Below are positions 48,499 through 55,851 of a stretch of DNA of 64,000 nt, piece by piece. The number at the start of each line of letters is the position of its first letter. Within the stretch, counting starts at the first letter, position 1. A model generated the notes under the pieces. That model ran no database searches, had not been told where the DNA came from, and saw only the letters and a program-made list of their open reading frames with translations. The stretch is from Streptomyces uncialis (GTDB taxonomy: Bacteria; Actinomycetota; Actinomycetes; Streptomycetales; Streptomycetaceae), in assembly GCF_001905345.1 (NCBI RefSeq), contig NZ_LFBV01000009.1:1-64000 (forward strand), written 5' to 3'. The translations under genes were made by a program, and so were the position numbers.

Positions 48499-48651
48499 CT
48501 ATGACAGCCCAGACCCGCTGCACCGGCCGCATGCGCCGGTCCATCTGTGGACGACCGGTATCTGATTGCCGTCGTCGTCCAGCTCCACTGTGTGCTGCTC
48601 GTGGTCCGTCAGGCCACTCCCACCACAGCCCGCACATGGCACGTCACTCAT
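48499..48651 (-). CDS. DnaJ-like zinc-knuckle mini-protein
   Basis: 50 residues. Two CxxCxGxG-type elements, CAGCGGSGL and CGRCSGSGL, form a miniature of the DnaJ/Hsp40 zinc centre. ATG 48651 is used, although an upstream extension is open. It lies eight bases before the next gene on the same strand. Confidence 0.62.
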   Translation of the reverse strand: MSDVPCAGCGGSGLTDHEQHTVELDDDGNQIPVVHRWTGACGRCSGSGLS

Positions 48652-48725
48652 AGGTACAGCATGGGGGACAGCGCGGAGGAACGGCAGAGGGGCGACGGAA
48701 CGCCACCCGAACCGGGCCACGCAGA

Positions 48726-48760
48726 AAACCCCCGCACCGATCGGCGGCGGTGCGGGGGTT
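48726..48760. terminator. Hairpin terminator after the small membrane protein gene
   Basis: AACCCCCGCACCG / CGGTGCGGGGGTT with an 8-nt loop, starting nine bases after the stop of the minus-strand 52-aa gene. Confidence 0.75.
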
Positions 48761-48768
48761 CGTCGCGT

Positions 48769-48927
48769 CTATCCCTGCTGCGCCCCGATGTACACCAGCA
48801 CGGCCGCTACCAGCAGCACCGTGGCGATGAAACAACCACAGCCCTCGTCCGATTCGTTGATGCCTCGCAACACCAGAACCGCGACACCCACAAGCACCGC
48901 GATGATCAACACTGCATCGAACGGCAC
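48769..48927 (-). CDS. Small two-helix membrane protein, 52 aa
   Basis: GTG 48927 with GGAGGGGG upstream encodes VPFDAVLIIAVLVGVAVLVL, a short polar loop GINESDEGCGC, and a second membrane helix FIATVLLVAAVLVYIGA. Hairpin topology with a CGC turn. The size, ribosome site and dedicated terminator support a real gene. Perhaps a superinfection-exclusion or holin-like moron; unproven. Confidence 0.65.
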   Translation of the reverse strand: MPFDAVLIIAVLVGVAVLVLRGINESDEGCGCFIATVLLVAAVLVYIGAQQG

Positions 48928-48988
48928 GATCGCCCCCTCCCCGGAGGCGCCTCAGTTTGGCAGCAATGTGTCGGCCAGGACCCGCAAA

Positions 48989-49036
48989 CGCTCGCATACC
49001 CCGCACCGTTGAACCCTGGTGCGGGGCATGCGAGCG
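48989..49036. terminator. Hairpin terminator
   Basis: CGCTCGCATACCCCGCACC / GGTGCGGGGCATGCGAGCG, 19-bp arms with one mismatch and a 10-nt loop. It follows directly the minus-strand ORF remnant ending at 49042. Confidence 0.8.
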
Positions 49037-49041
49037 GCGTT

Positions 49042-49152
49042 TTACGCGCTCATGCGCAGCTGCTCGAACCGCAGCGGCGCGAGCCCCCCGAGCTTCCCGT
49101 GCAGGTACCGCAGCCCCTTCACGGTCACCCTGATCTGCGGCTGGCCGAGCAT
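49042..49152 (-). pseudogene. 3' fragment of a minus-strand gene
   Basis: Reads MLGQPQIRVTVKGLRYLHG and ends FEQLRMSA with TAA at 49042, directly followed by a strong terminator. Only the last ~36 codons have coding character; upstream the frame is antisense to the XRE fragment. Interpreted as a truncated gene meeting the XRE fragment near 49155. Confidence 0.4.
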
Positions 49153-49459
49153 CGCCCGTGCAACGATCCAGAAGCTCGAACGAGGCGAGTCCGTTCGGGG
49201 CGTCACGCTCGGCAAGGTAGAGAGTGCCCTGAGTTGGGCCCCCGGTTCCTGCCGAGACATCCTCGCCGGGGACGCAGACGAGCCCATCACGGTGGAAAAG
49301 ACTTCCGACGGGTGGGTCGAGGCCAGAATCCCGGACGGCGAGATGGAGCAGGCCATCTCCTACGCGGTCCTAGCGGTTGCCGATGACATGACGGCGGCAG
49401 AGATCCGGGCCGTCTCCCGCCGCGCAGTGGAAGAGTTGAAGGCGCGCGGCGTGCTCTGA
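49150..49459 (+). pseudogene. XRE-type regulator lacking most of its HTH
   Basis: From IARATIQKLERGESVRGVTL onward the frame looks like the last HTH helices and C-terminal part of a Streptomyces XRE regulator (VESALSWAPGSCRDILAGD, EQAISYAVLAVADDMTAAE). The preceding helices are missing: upstream codons (possible ATG at 49019) are Cys/Arg-rich and antisense to the minus-strand fragment. Possibly still translated, but without an intact DNA-binding domain. Confidence 0.55.
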
Positions 49460-49469
49460 GGCAAATGAT

Positions 49470-49498
49470 CAAGCCCCAGACCGTGCGGTTGGGGGCTT
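49470..49498 (+). terminator. Hairpin terminator
   Basis: AAGCCCCA / TGGGGGCTT arms around a 12-nt loop, 11 bp after the XRE fragment. Confidence 0.6.
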
Positions 49499-49659
49499 AC
49501 GGCGGCTGATGCGACTCGGCACCCTACTCCTCCGGAAGCTCCCGCTTCCTTCGGTCCTCGGCTCCCCACGCCTCGGCATGGCCCCGCTCGATGGACCGAA
49601 ACCGCCCCGAGTGGCCCGACTAGCTGTGGTGTCGCATGAGGTTGGTGCCACGGCTGCGA

Positions 49660-49866
49660 TCACCTGACGGCCGGGCCTCCCTGCTCGCATGCCGCTGAAT
49701 CCGGGCGAGCAGGGAGTTCGTCGGTATCGCCGACGAGCCAGCTCAGGAAGCCCACAATGTGCGCGTTCATGTCGGACCCGACGTCAGAGACGGCCGCCTT
49801 GGCTCGTTCGTGGAGTTCGGGGTCTGGGCGGTAAACCGCAGCGGGGTTCCTGTGCTTGTTGGGCAT
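49660..49866 (-). CDS. Small putative RHH-type regulator
   Basis: 68 residues: MPNKHRNPAAVYRPDPELHE, then ERAKAAVSDVGSDMNAHIVG and FLSWLVGDTDELP. The beta-strand plus two-helix layout suggests ribbon-helix-helix, although the fold is not certain. Its ATG is 16 bp from a perfect palindrome, with a second copy before the divergent gene, so it is the likely repressor of this switch. Confidence 0.58.
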   Translation of the reverse strand: MPNKHRNPAAVYRPDPELHERAKAAVSDVGSDMNAHIVGFLSWLVGDTDELPARPDSAACEQGGPAVR

Positions 49867-49882
49867 GAAACCAGCATTTCAT

Positions 49883-49934
49883 GGTGGCTAGCCACCCGTC
49901 CATATTGCCCGTAAACTGGCGGTGGCTAGCCACC
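49883..49934. promoter_or_regulatory. Pair of perfect 14-bp operators in a divergent promoter
   Basis: GGTGGCTAGCCACC occurs at 49883-49896 and 49921-49934. The flanks make the pair mirror symmetric (CATGGTGG... / ...CCACCATG). Start-to-start distance is 38 bp. The gap CCGTCCATATTGCCCG holds AT-richer -10-like sequence. Controls the divergent genes at 49866 and 49957. Confidence 0.8.
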
Positions 49935-49956
49935 ATGACCAGGGAGGGGATGCTTC

Positions 49957-50154
49957 ATGGAACGCATGTACACCAACAATCGCCCCGGCGAGCGCCGTAT
50001 CCATGTCGAAATCGGCGAAGCTGAGATCACCGATCTGCTCGCCGAACTCGGCACGCCCGCCTCCGATACCGGCCGACAATTCGTTGAGATCCTCGATGTC
50101 GCTCACCGCCGCTTCGGTGGCGAGCGACGGGAACCGGGCGCCGATGACCAGTAA
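49957..50154 (+). CDS. Small phage protein, divergent from the RHH-like gene
   Basis: 65 residues, acidic centre (IHVEIGEAEITDLLAELGT, RQFVEILDVAHRRFGGE). Not recognised. ATG 49957 with GGGAGGGG upstream. Overlaps the next gene by 11 bases. Confidence 0.6.
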   Translation: MERMYTNNRPGERRIHVEIGEAEITDLLAELGTPASDTGRQFVEILDVAHRRFGGERREPGADDQ

Positions 50155-50791
50155 GCAGGATCGGCTGACGGTCATCCCGCTGACGCTCGACGACGCGTGC
50201 GAGGTCGTCGAGCGGCTCCACCGCCACCACAGAAAGCCTCGGGGACACAGGTTCAGCATCGGCGTGCAGCGTCCGAACGGGGCACTCTGCGGGGTGGCCA
50301 TCGTCGGCCGCCCTGTCAGTCGCGTCTTCGACAACCGGCTCACTGTCGAGGTGACCCGTGTGGCCACCGACGGCACCCCGAACGCGTGCAGCGCTTTGTA
50401 CGGGGCGGCCTGGGGCGCCGCATCCCGGATGGGCTTCCTCAGGGTGATCACATACACACAGGACAGCGAGTCAGGCGCGAGCCTGCGCGCGGTCGGATGG
50501 AAGCCAATCGCGGAACTGCGCCCGCGCGCCGGATGGGACACCCCGTCGCGGCGCCGTGAGGACCGGGGCACGGACGGCGTCGCTCGGATCTTGTGGGAGC
50601 AGCGAGCCAAGGATGCGCCGGAGCTGCCGTCGGTCGAAGACCTGCGTAACGAAATACGTAACGAAATTCTCTGCGAAGCCGTCGGCTGTGGTCGCCCCTT
50701 CCCGCTCCGCGTCGGCCGAGGCCGCCCCGCCCGCTACTGCTCAACTGCCTGTCGCGTGCGCGCTCACCGCGCCGCGAAGGTGAGCGCCTGA
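50144..50791 (+). CDS. XF1762-type phage protein with C-terminal zinc finger
   Basis: 215 residues. The N-terminal GNAT-like XF1762 domain (LTVIPLTLDDACEVVERLHR, HHRKPRGHRFSIGV, TYTQDSESGASLRAVGWKPI) is found in phages and mobile elements, of unknown activity. A linker follows, then CGRPFPLRVGRGRPARYCSTAC, a FCS/MYM-like finger. ATG 50144 overlaps the previous stop region. Confidence 0.75.
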   Translation: MTSKQDRLTVIPLTLDDACEVVERLHRHHRKPRGHRFSIGVQRPNGALCGVAIVGRPVSRVFDNRLTVEVTRVATDGTPNACSALYGAAWGAASRMGFLRVITYTQDSESGASLRAVGWKPIAELRPRAGWDTPSRRREDRGTDGVARILWEQRAKDAPELPSVEDLRNEIRNEILCEAVGCGRPFPLRVGRGRPARYCSTACRVRAHRAAKVSA

Positions 50792-50945
50792 CCTGCACCA
50801 ACCAGCCGTTGCCAGTGGCATCGTTCACCATGACGTCACCAGTTGTAGTTAAGGCGTGACGTGAGGTGCGTATGGAGCAGTACGACAGGATCTGGGGAGG
50901 TCCCGGCATAGCCCGGTCCGGCAAGTCCAGCCAGTACGGGGGAAT

Positions 50946-51257
50946 ATGGCCGGGCACGGCAATGCTCCGCTGACGCCGGAAGGGCGTCGTCGGCTATGTG
51001 AGCGCGTGGACGCGGGGCGTCCGATCGCGCACGTCGCGGCGGAAGCGGGGATCTCCCGCCGCTGCCTGGCCAAGTGGTACGCCCGATGGTGCGCCCACGG
51101 CGAGAACGGACTGCTCGACCACTCCTCGCGCCCCGCCATCAGCCCGGCCCGCACCAGCGAACCGCTCGCGGACCTGATCGAGTCGCTTCGGCGGCAGACC
51201 AAGCACGGGCCCGCCCGGCTCGCCGCCGACCTGAAGAGCCTGCACGGCTGCCCTCTA
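50946..51257 (+). pseudogene. IS481-family transposase fragment
   Basis: The N-terminal HTH of an IS481 transposase (NAPLTPEGRRRLCERVDAGR, PIAHVAAEAGISRRCLAKWY, NGLLDHSSRP, KHGPARLAADLKSLHGC) is complete for ~100 residues. It then breaks at about 51250, before the catalytic DDE domain. The residual frame runs to 51305 without homology. A dead remnant, not able to transpose. Confidence 0.82.
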
Positions 51258-51569
51258 GGGTCCGTCACCATCGTGGCCGGGCCGGCCGCGCTTCGCCTCA
51301 TCTGAGTGCGCCTCCTTGGGCTTGAGGTCAGTCCTTTCGCCGGGCTTCCTGTCGCGCCCCTCGTAGTAGGTGCGAACGGCGTGAAGGTCCCACACCTCCC
51401 GCGTACTTCCCGGGATTCGCTCAGAAGCGGGGAAGTCCGGGTCGGTTACGCGCAGCTTGTGCAGCCACTGTCGCGTCACTCCGAGAGAGGCGGCCAGCCG
51501 TGACATGTTCATCAGCTCCCGCTCCCCTTCCTCCCGTGGCGGCTCGTTCCGCTCCGGCATAGGTACCAT
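51255..51569 (-). CDS. HTH protein (excisionase/MerR-like), 3' end in IS junction
   Basis: 104 residues as read. The recognisable part is NMSRLAASLGVTRQWLHKLR and REVWDLHAVRTYYE, a short winged helix used by phage regulators. The hydrophilic C-terminus and stop codon fall on the edge of the IS481 remnant, so the tail may be altered. ATG 51569 is the longest start; ATG 51512 with GGGAG is equally likely. Confidence 0.6.
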   Translation of the reverse strand: MVPMPERNEPPREEGERELMNMSRLAASLGVTRQWLHKLRVTDPDFPASERIPGSTREVWDLHAVRTYYEGRDRKPGERTDLKPKEAHSDEAKRGRPGHDGDGP

Positions 51570-51584
51570 CCTGCCTCAACCTTG

Positions 51585-51613
51585 TTGACACTGTAAAGCA
51601 GGTTCCCTACGGT
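51585..51613 (+). promoter_or_regulatory. Sigma-70-type promoter
   Basis: TTGACA (51585-51590), 17-bp spacer, TACGGT (51608-51613). Points to the membrane cassette starting at 51709, with a leader hairpin in between. Confidence 0.55.
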
Positions 51614-51631
51614 GGAGCCTGCGACAACAAA

Positions 51632-51671
51632 GCCCCCGGCCCGGCGCTGGAACGCCATATGGGCCGGGGGC
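51632..51671 (+). terminator. Leader hairpin (attenuator-like)
   Basis: GCCCCCGGCCC / GGGCCGGGGGC, 11-bp perfect arms with an 18-nt loop, between the promoter at 51585 and the GTG at 51709. Could attenuate transcription or protect the mRNA 5' end. Confidence 0.55.
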
Positions 51672-51708
51672 GGACCCACCCGCAACAGCGACGAAGGAGC
51701 AGGTCCAA

Positions 51709-51984
51709 GTGGATCGTAGCCACCTCACCCCCGCCCAGCCCACCCCGGCGCAGCACCAGCCGCGTCTCGACCAGCCCCTCTACGGGCAGGCCGCCCGCGA
51801 CCTCGCCCAGCAGATCGCCGACGACGCCATCGACACCGCCCTCGCGGTCGCACGCGACACCCTCACCCGCTACGCCACCCCCGACATCCACAACCACCCC
51901 GCCATGGTCGAAGCCGCCACCGCGCTCCGCCTCGCCGCGCAGGCCCTCGTCACCGCCCTCGACAACGCGGCAGCGACCCGATGA
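51709..51984 (+). CDS. Small helical phage protein
   Basis: 91 residues: Pro/Gln-rich start then helices YGQAARDLAQQIADDAIDTA and VEAATALRLAAQALVTALDN. Not recognised. GTG 51709 with AAGGAG ten bases upstream. The stop overlaps the next ATG. Confidence 0.55.
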   Translation: MDRSHLTPAQPTPAQHQPRLDQPLYGQAARDLAQQIADDAIDTALAVARDTLTRYATPDIHNHPAMVEAATALRLAAQALVTALDNAAATR

Positions 51985-52175
51985 GCGAGCAGGACGAGTT
52001 CCTCCGCCGCGCCCACCGCGAGCCGCTGCCCGAGTCCCGGATCGCGACCGAGCCCGCGACCGTCGCCGCCTGCACCGCCGACTACCAGGCCCGCGACCGC
52101 ACCGGTACCGCCGCCCTCCAGCACGGGCTCCTCGCCGCGTCCGCCACCACCGGCCAGCCCCGCACCCGCCACTAG
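51981..52175 (+). CDS. Small hypothetical protein
   Basis: 64 residues, hydrophilic (EQDEFLRRAHREPLPESR, ADYQARDRTGTAALQHG). Not recognised. ATGA overlap. Confidence 0.5.
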   Translation: MSEQDEFLRRAHREPLPESRIATEPATVAACTADYQARDRTGTAALQHGLLAASATTGQPRTRH

Positions 52176-52249
52176 CCGCACCCCAGACCGCCGGGCCCCG
52201 CGACCACCCCCGCGCGGGGCCCGGCACCCACCCCTGCCCAGGAGCAGCC

Positions 52250-52705
52250 GTGACCACCTACGACCGCGACACCGCCCTCACCGCAGCCCACGCCGAAGTG
52301 CGAGCCGAAATCGCCAGGACCGACCAGAAGGTCAGCTTCCTGCTCGCCTTCACCGGGGCCGCACTCGCCGGACTCGCCGCCATCACCAAAGACCTCCCCG
52401 ACAGCACCACGGTCCAGCTCGTCGGCGGCACCGGAGCAGCACTCCTCGCCGCCGCAGCCGTACAGCTCCTCCTCGCCGCGCGGCCCCGCATCCCCGCCGG
52501 CCGCTGCACCGGATGGCCCGCCTGGGCCCGCCTCGACATCCCCCGACTCCACACCGAGCTCGCGCTCGACCGGCGCGTCGAGGACATCTCCGCCCTCAGC
52601 CGCATCGCCCTCGCCAAATACCGGGCACTGCGACGCGCGATCGACATGGTCCTCACCGCGGCGGGCCTCCTCGCCGTAGCCGCCGCCCTCGCCCTCGTCC
52701 ACTGA
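52250..52705 (+). CDS. Pycsar effector-like membrane protein (PycTM / DUF5706)
   Basis: A 151-residue member of the PycTM type, which in Pycsar antiphage systems disrupts the membrane when a cyclic pyrimidine nucleotide is made. The N-terminal helix AAHAEVRAEIARTDQKVSFL leads into two membrane helices (LAFTGAALAGLAAI; GGTGAALLAAAAVQLLLAAR). A helical cytosolic stretch and a last membrane helix (VLTAAGLLAVAAALALVH) follow. No cyclase gene is visible nearby. Such orphans also occur beside spd genes on actinomycete plasmids, so a transfer or exclusion role is possible. Confidence 0.68.
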   Translation: MTTYDRDTALTAAHAEVRAEIARTDQKVSFLLAFTGAALAGLAAITKDLPDSTTVQLVGGTGAALLAAAAVQLLLAARPRIPAGRCTGWPAWARLDIPRLHTELALDRRVEDISALSRIALAKYRALRRAIDMVLTAAGLLAVAAALALVH

Positions 52706-52726
52706 CTCAGGCCCCGGAGCCCCGCC

Positions 52727-53689
52727 GTGACCACCCGCATCAGCGCGCTCGCCTACCCGGCCGCCGCACTCTCCCTCGCCTCCCTCGCCTGGACCACCTG
52801 GAGCCTCGTCGACCTCCTCGGCACCGGCCCCATCGGCCTCACCGTCGCCGCCGGAGCCGACATCATCTGGGCGTCCGTCATCCTCGCCGAAGCCCGCGGA
52901 CTGCACATCGCCGGCCGACGCTGGGCCGTCCCCGCCGTCGGCTGGGCCGCTCTCCTCGTCGTCGCCGCACTCCTCGCCTGGCACGGCCTCGACCGCGACT
53001 CAGCCGCCATGGCCATCGCCGGACCCTTCCTCCCCCTCGGCGCCAAAGGCATCTGGGCGCTCGCGCTCGCCGACATGCGCGACCCCGCCGCCCTCACCCC
53101 CGAACAAGAAGCCGAGATCCACGGCGTGATGCGCCACGCCGAGTACGCCGCCCGCATCGCCGCCGCCGAGCGCGCCCTCCTCGACCGGCGCACCGACGCC
53201 GCCATCGACCACATCCGCGCCGAAGCCCGAGCCCTCCTCGCCCGCGACGAAGCGGACTTCGAAATCCGGCTGGAACGCCTCGGCAAGGAAGCCGACCTTG
53301 CCCGGCGGACCCCGCTCGCCATCTCCGCGCCGCCCGAGCGTGTACGCGAGTCGGCCGGGTTCGAGCAGGCCGCCACCGAGGCGATCAACGCGATCGGCGA
53401 ACACGAACACGGTGCCCGCGAACACCCGGCGAACACACCGAACACGAACGCCCCCAGCCCGAACCGCATCCGCGAACAGATCGCGAACAAGGCCACCACC
53501 AGCACGAACACCGATCGCGAACAGCCGAGCGTGATCACCCTCGTCCGCGAACACGTCGCCCGAACAGCGAACAACACCGACGCCGTCCGCGCCGTCATGG
53601 CCGCACGACCCGACGCGAACAAGGACAGCGTCGCCGCCGCCGTCCGCCGCGAACGACGCCGCACCGACTCCCGCGACGGCTACGCGTGA
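52727..53689 (+). CDS. DUF2637/Spd-like membrane protein
   Basis: 320 residues. Four N-terminal membrane helices (LAYPAAALSLASLAWTTWSL; LTVAAGADIIWASVILAEA; VPAVGWAALLVVAALLAWHG; AIAGPFLPLGAKGIWALALA) typical of DUF2637 plasmid-spread proteins. Then a coiled-coil (about 130-210) and a variable Asn/Thr/Glu-rich tail with repeated REH or REQ patterns ending in an HTH-like AARPDANKDSVAAAVRRERR. GTG start. Confidence 0.72.
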   Translation: MTTRISALAYPAAALSLASLAWTTWSLVDLLGTGPIGLTVAAGADIIWASVILAEARGLHIAGRRWAVPAVGWAALLVVAALLAWHGLDRDSAAMAIAGPFLPLGAKGIWALALADMRDPAALTPEQEAEIHGVMRHAEYAARIAAAERALLDRRTDAAIDHIRAEARALLARDEADFEIRLERLGKEADLARRTPLAISAPPERVRESAGFEQAATEAINAIGEHEHGAREHPANTPNTNAPSPNRIREQIANKATTSTNTDREQPSVITLVREHVARTANNTDAVRAVMAARPDANKDSVAAAVRRERRRTDSRDGYA

Positions 53690-54276
53690 CCGCAGACGAG
53701 CAGCGCGCCCGCCACTACCTCCAGCTGCTCGGCGCTCACCCCCTCGGCCACCAGGAGCCCACGATGACCGACCGCCCCATCACCCCGGCCCGCATCATCC
53801 CGGCCGGAGCGCCCCTCCCCGCCCGCAGCCCCGAGCCGGGGGAGGTACCGCCCTGGCGCGAACCCCCGCCCCCGCCGCCGGGGCCGCCCGCCGCCCCCGG
53901 ACCGATCGTCCACCGTGTGCAGGTCGAGCTCGTCTTCCCCGAGCCCGACCCGGACCCGCCCGGACTCCTCAGTCGCCTGTGGGACTGGCTGTGCGACTGG
54001 CGGCTCCTCACCGCGGTCACCGCCGCCGTCGTCCCCTGGATGGCAGGAGACAGCCCCGTCACCGCCTGGGCACACACCCTCGCCGAATGCCGCACCGAGG
54101 CCGGGACCACCGCCGCGTACGTCCTCGCCATCAGCGCCGCCGGAGGCGCCTGGGCGCTCGACCGGCACACCGGCCGCTGGTTCCCGAGGCTCCTCCTCGT
54201 CACCGCTGTCATCGGCAGCACCGGCGCCATCTCGCTGTTCGACCCCATCACCGCCCTGACCGGAGTCTCACCGTGA
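53686..54276 (+). CDS. Membrane protein of the Spd-like cassette
   Basis: 196 residues. A Pro-rich cytosolic N-terminus (about 30-95), then a WDWLCDWRLLTAVTAAVVPW start to three probable membrane helices. Not recognised. GTGA overlap with the DUF2637 gene and with the next gene, so the cassette is one translational unit. Confidence 0.6.
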   Translation: MTADEQRARHYLQLLGAHPLGHQEPTMTDRPITPARIIPAGAPLPARSPEPGEVPPWREPPPPPPGPPAAPGPIVHRVQVELVFPEPDPDPPGLLSRLWDWLCDWRLLTAVTAAVVPWMAGDSPVTAWAHTLAECRTEAGTTAAYVLAISAAGGAWALDRHTGRWFPRLLLVTAVIGSTGAISLFDPITALTGVSP

Positions 54277-54782
54277 CCACCACCAACCTCACCCTCGCCG
54301 GGCTCGCCGCCGTCCTCGCCATCCTCTGGGCGAACCTCCGCCCCTGGTGGAAGGGCAAGAGGGAACTCAAGCAACTCCGGGCGTTCGGCACCGGAGCGCT
54401 CCTCGGCACCCTCTCCACCATGTGCGCCGGCGGACTCCTCGGCTGGCTCGCCCTCGGCGCCAACCGCGTCGCCAACACCGGCGGCGACAAAGCCACCCTC
54501 GGCACCACCGGCCAGAGCAGCGCCAGCACCCTCGCCTCCGGCACCCTCGGACAGCTCACCCCCGAGGCCGCCGTCGTCGTCTTCCTCATCACCATCGGCA
54601 CCGTCCTCGCCTGGCGCGAAGCAGGCAAACAGGACAAGAAGCGGCTCGTCGGAGGCGTGTTCTGCGGCGCCACCCTCTGCCTCACCGCAGGCGTCGCCGG
54701 AGCCCTCGTCTGGCTCCCCGACCTCCTCAACGCCATCGGCCTCGCCCTCCGCGGCACCGCCGAAGGAGCCGGGCTCCTGTGA
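54273..54782 (+). CDS. Membrane protein of the Spd-like cassette
   Basis: 169 residues with four membrane helices (LTLAGLAAVLAILWANLRPW; LLGTLSTMCAGGLLGWLALG; AAVVVFLITIGTVLAW; VFCGATLCLTAGVAGALVW) and a basic loop KGKRELKQLR. Not recognised. Four-base overlaps both sides. Confidence 0.6.
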   Translation: MTTTNLTLAGLAAVLAILWANLRPWWKGKRELKQLRAFGTGALLGTLSTMCAGGLLGWLALGANRVANTGGDKATLGTTGQSSASTLASGTLGQLTPEAAVVVFLITIGTVLAWREAGKQDKKRLVGGVFCGATLCLTAGVAGALVWLPDLLNAIGLALRGTAEGAGLL

Positions 54783-55390
54783 CCCCCCTCCAGCACGCCG
54801 CCGCCCGCCTCTGCACCGGCAGCCACGCCCTCAGCGCCCAGCTCTGGGACGCGACCGCCGCATGGATCGCCCGCGGCCGCCGTGACGACCTCACCGGCTG
54901 GCGCGCAGCCCTCGGCTGCTGCGTCCGCACCGCCGGACTCGGCGTCAGCCTCTACCTCACCCACCGCATCGTCCGCGCCGCCCCCTGGCTCATGTGGATA
55001 CCCGCCGCCCTGTGGACCCTCGCCGCCTGGCGTGCCGGACGCGACGACGAAGAGGACCCCGAAGCGGTCGACGACGAGGTGCCGGACAGCGGCGAACAGC
55101 CCCCCGGAACCGACCCCCGCGACGCCGCCCGGACCCTCCTCCTGACAGTCATGGGACCCGGCTCCGGAGTGCACCTCCGCGCGGTCCTCCAGCACCTCCA
55201 GCAGCAGGGGCACTGGGAGGGCCGCACAGTGCCCGAACTGCGCGCCCATCTGGAGGCCCTCGGGGTGCCCACCGAGCCCCGCGTGAAGGTGGACCGAGTG
55301 CCCACCCGAGGGGTCACCCGGGCCGCTCTCCTGAGCCTCTCCCCCGAGCGGGAGGCGGACCCCGCTCCCAACCAGCGCCTCCCCGCCTGA
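54779..55390 (+). CDS. Membrane protein with C-terminal winged-helix-like domain
   Basis: 203 residues. Two membrane helices at ~45-85 (VSLYLTHRIVRAAPWLMWIP and following). Then an acidic linker and a cytosolic part VHLRAVLQHLQQQGHWEGRT...LRAHLEALGVPTEPRV that looks like a winged helix. A similar membrane-plus-HTH arrangement occurs in actinomycete plasmid spread proteins. End of the cassette. Confidence 0.58.
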   Translation: MTPLQHAAARLCTGSHALSAQLWDATAAWIARGRRDDLTGWRAALGCCVRTAGLGVSLYLTHRIVRAAPWLMWIPAALWTLAAWRAGRDDEEDPEAVDDEVPDSGEQPPGTDPRDAARTLLLTVMGPGSGVHLRAVLQHLQQQGHWEGRTVPELRAHLEALGVPTEPRVKVDRVPTRGVTRAALLSLSPEREADPAPNQRLPA

Positions 55391-55468
55391 CCTGCGAAAA
55401 CTCCCTCACGCCTCCCAGCGGGAGACGCCCGCCTCCCCAGCCGCCTACCCACCCGGAAGGGCCACATC

Positions 55469-55630
55469 ATGGACCGCTTCGACTACATGACCGACAACGA
55501 CATCAAGGCCGAACTCAAGGACCTGACCGACGAACGCAAGCGGCGGGACCTGCCCGAGGCGGCACGCGAAGCCGCCATCGAGGCCATCGACAAAGGCCTC
55601 GACGAACTGCTGAAGCGTGACGGCCGCTGA
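55469..55630 (+). CDS. Small helical protein, 53 aa
   Basis: ATG 55469 with GGAAGGG upstream encodes a charged, almost entirely helical protein (MTDNDIKAELKDLTDERKRR, AIEAIDKGLDELLKRDG). Likely coiled coil. Not recognised. Confidence 0.6.
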   Translation: MDRFDYMTDNDIKAELKDLTDERKRRDLPEAAREAAIEAIDKGLDELLKRDGR

Positions 55631-55675
55631 CCCGCGACTCTCCCCACTCCGATCAGACGAGAGGAGACCGCCCTC

Positions 55676-55825
55676 ATGGCGCTCCGCCGAGACATGCCCA
55701 TCCGCGACCCCGACCGTGTCCCCGACGCAGACCGGCACGCCACTGACTACCGCGCCAGCCAAGGCGGCTGGGTGAAACCACCGGACCCACCCGCGCCGAC
55801 CACCAGCACCACCATGAAGCAGTAA
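55676..55825 (+). CDS. Small hydrophilic protein, 49 aa
   Basis: ATG 55676, GAGAGGAG nearby upstream. Encodes MALRRDMPIRDPDRVPDADR and a Pro/Thr-rich tail. Not recognised. Confidence 0.45.
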   Translation: MALRRDMPIRDPDRVPDADRHATDYRASQGGWVKPPDPPAPTTSTTMKQ

Positions 55826-55851
55826 CCACACCAACCGGAAGAGAGACCGCC

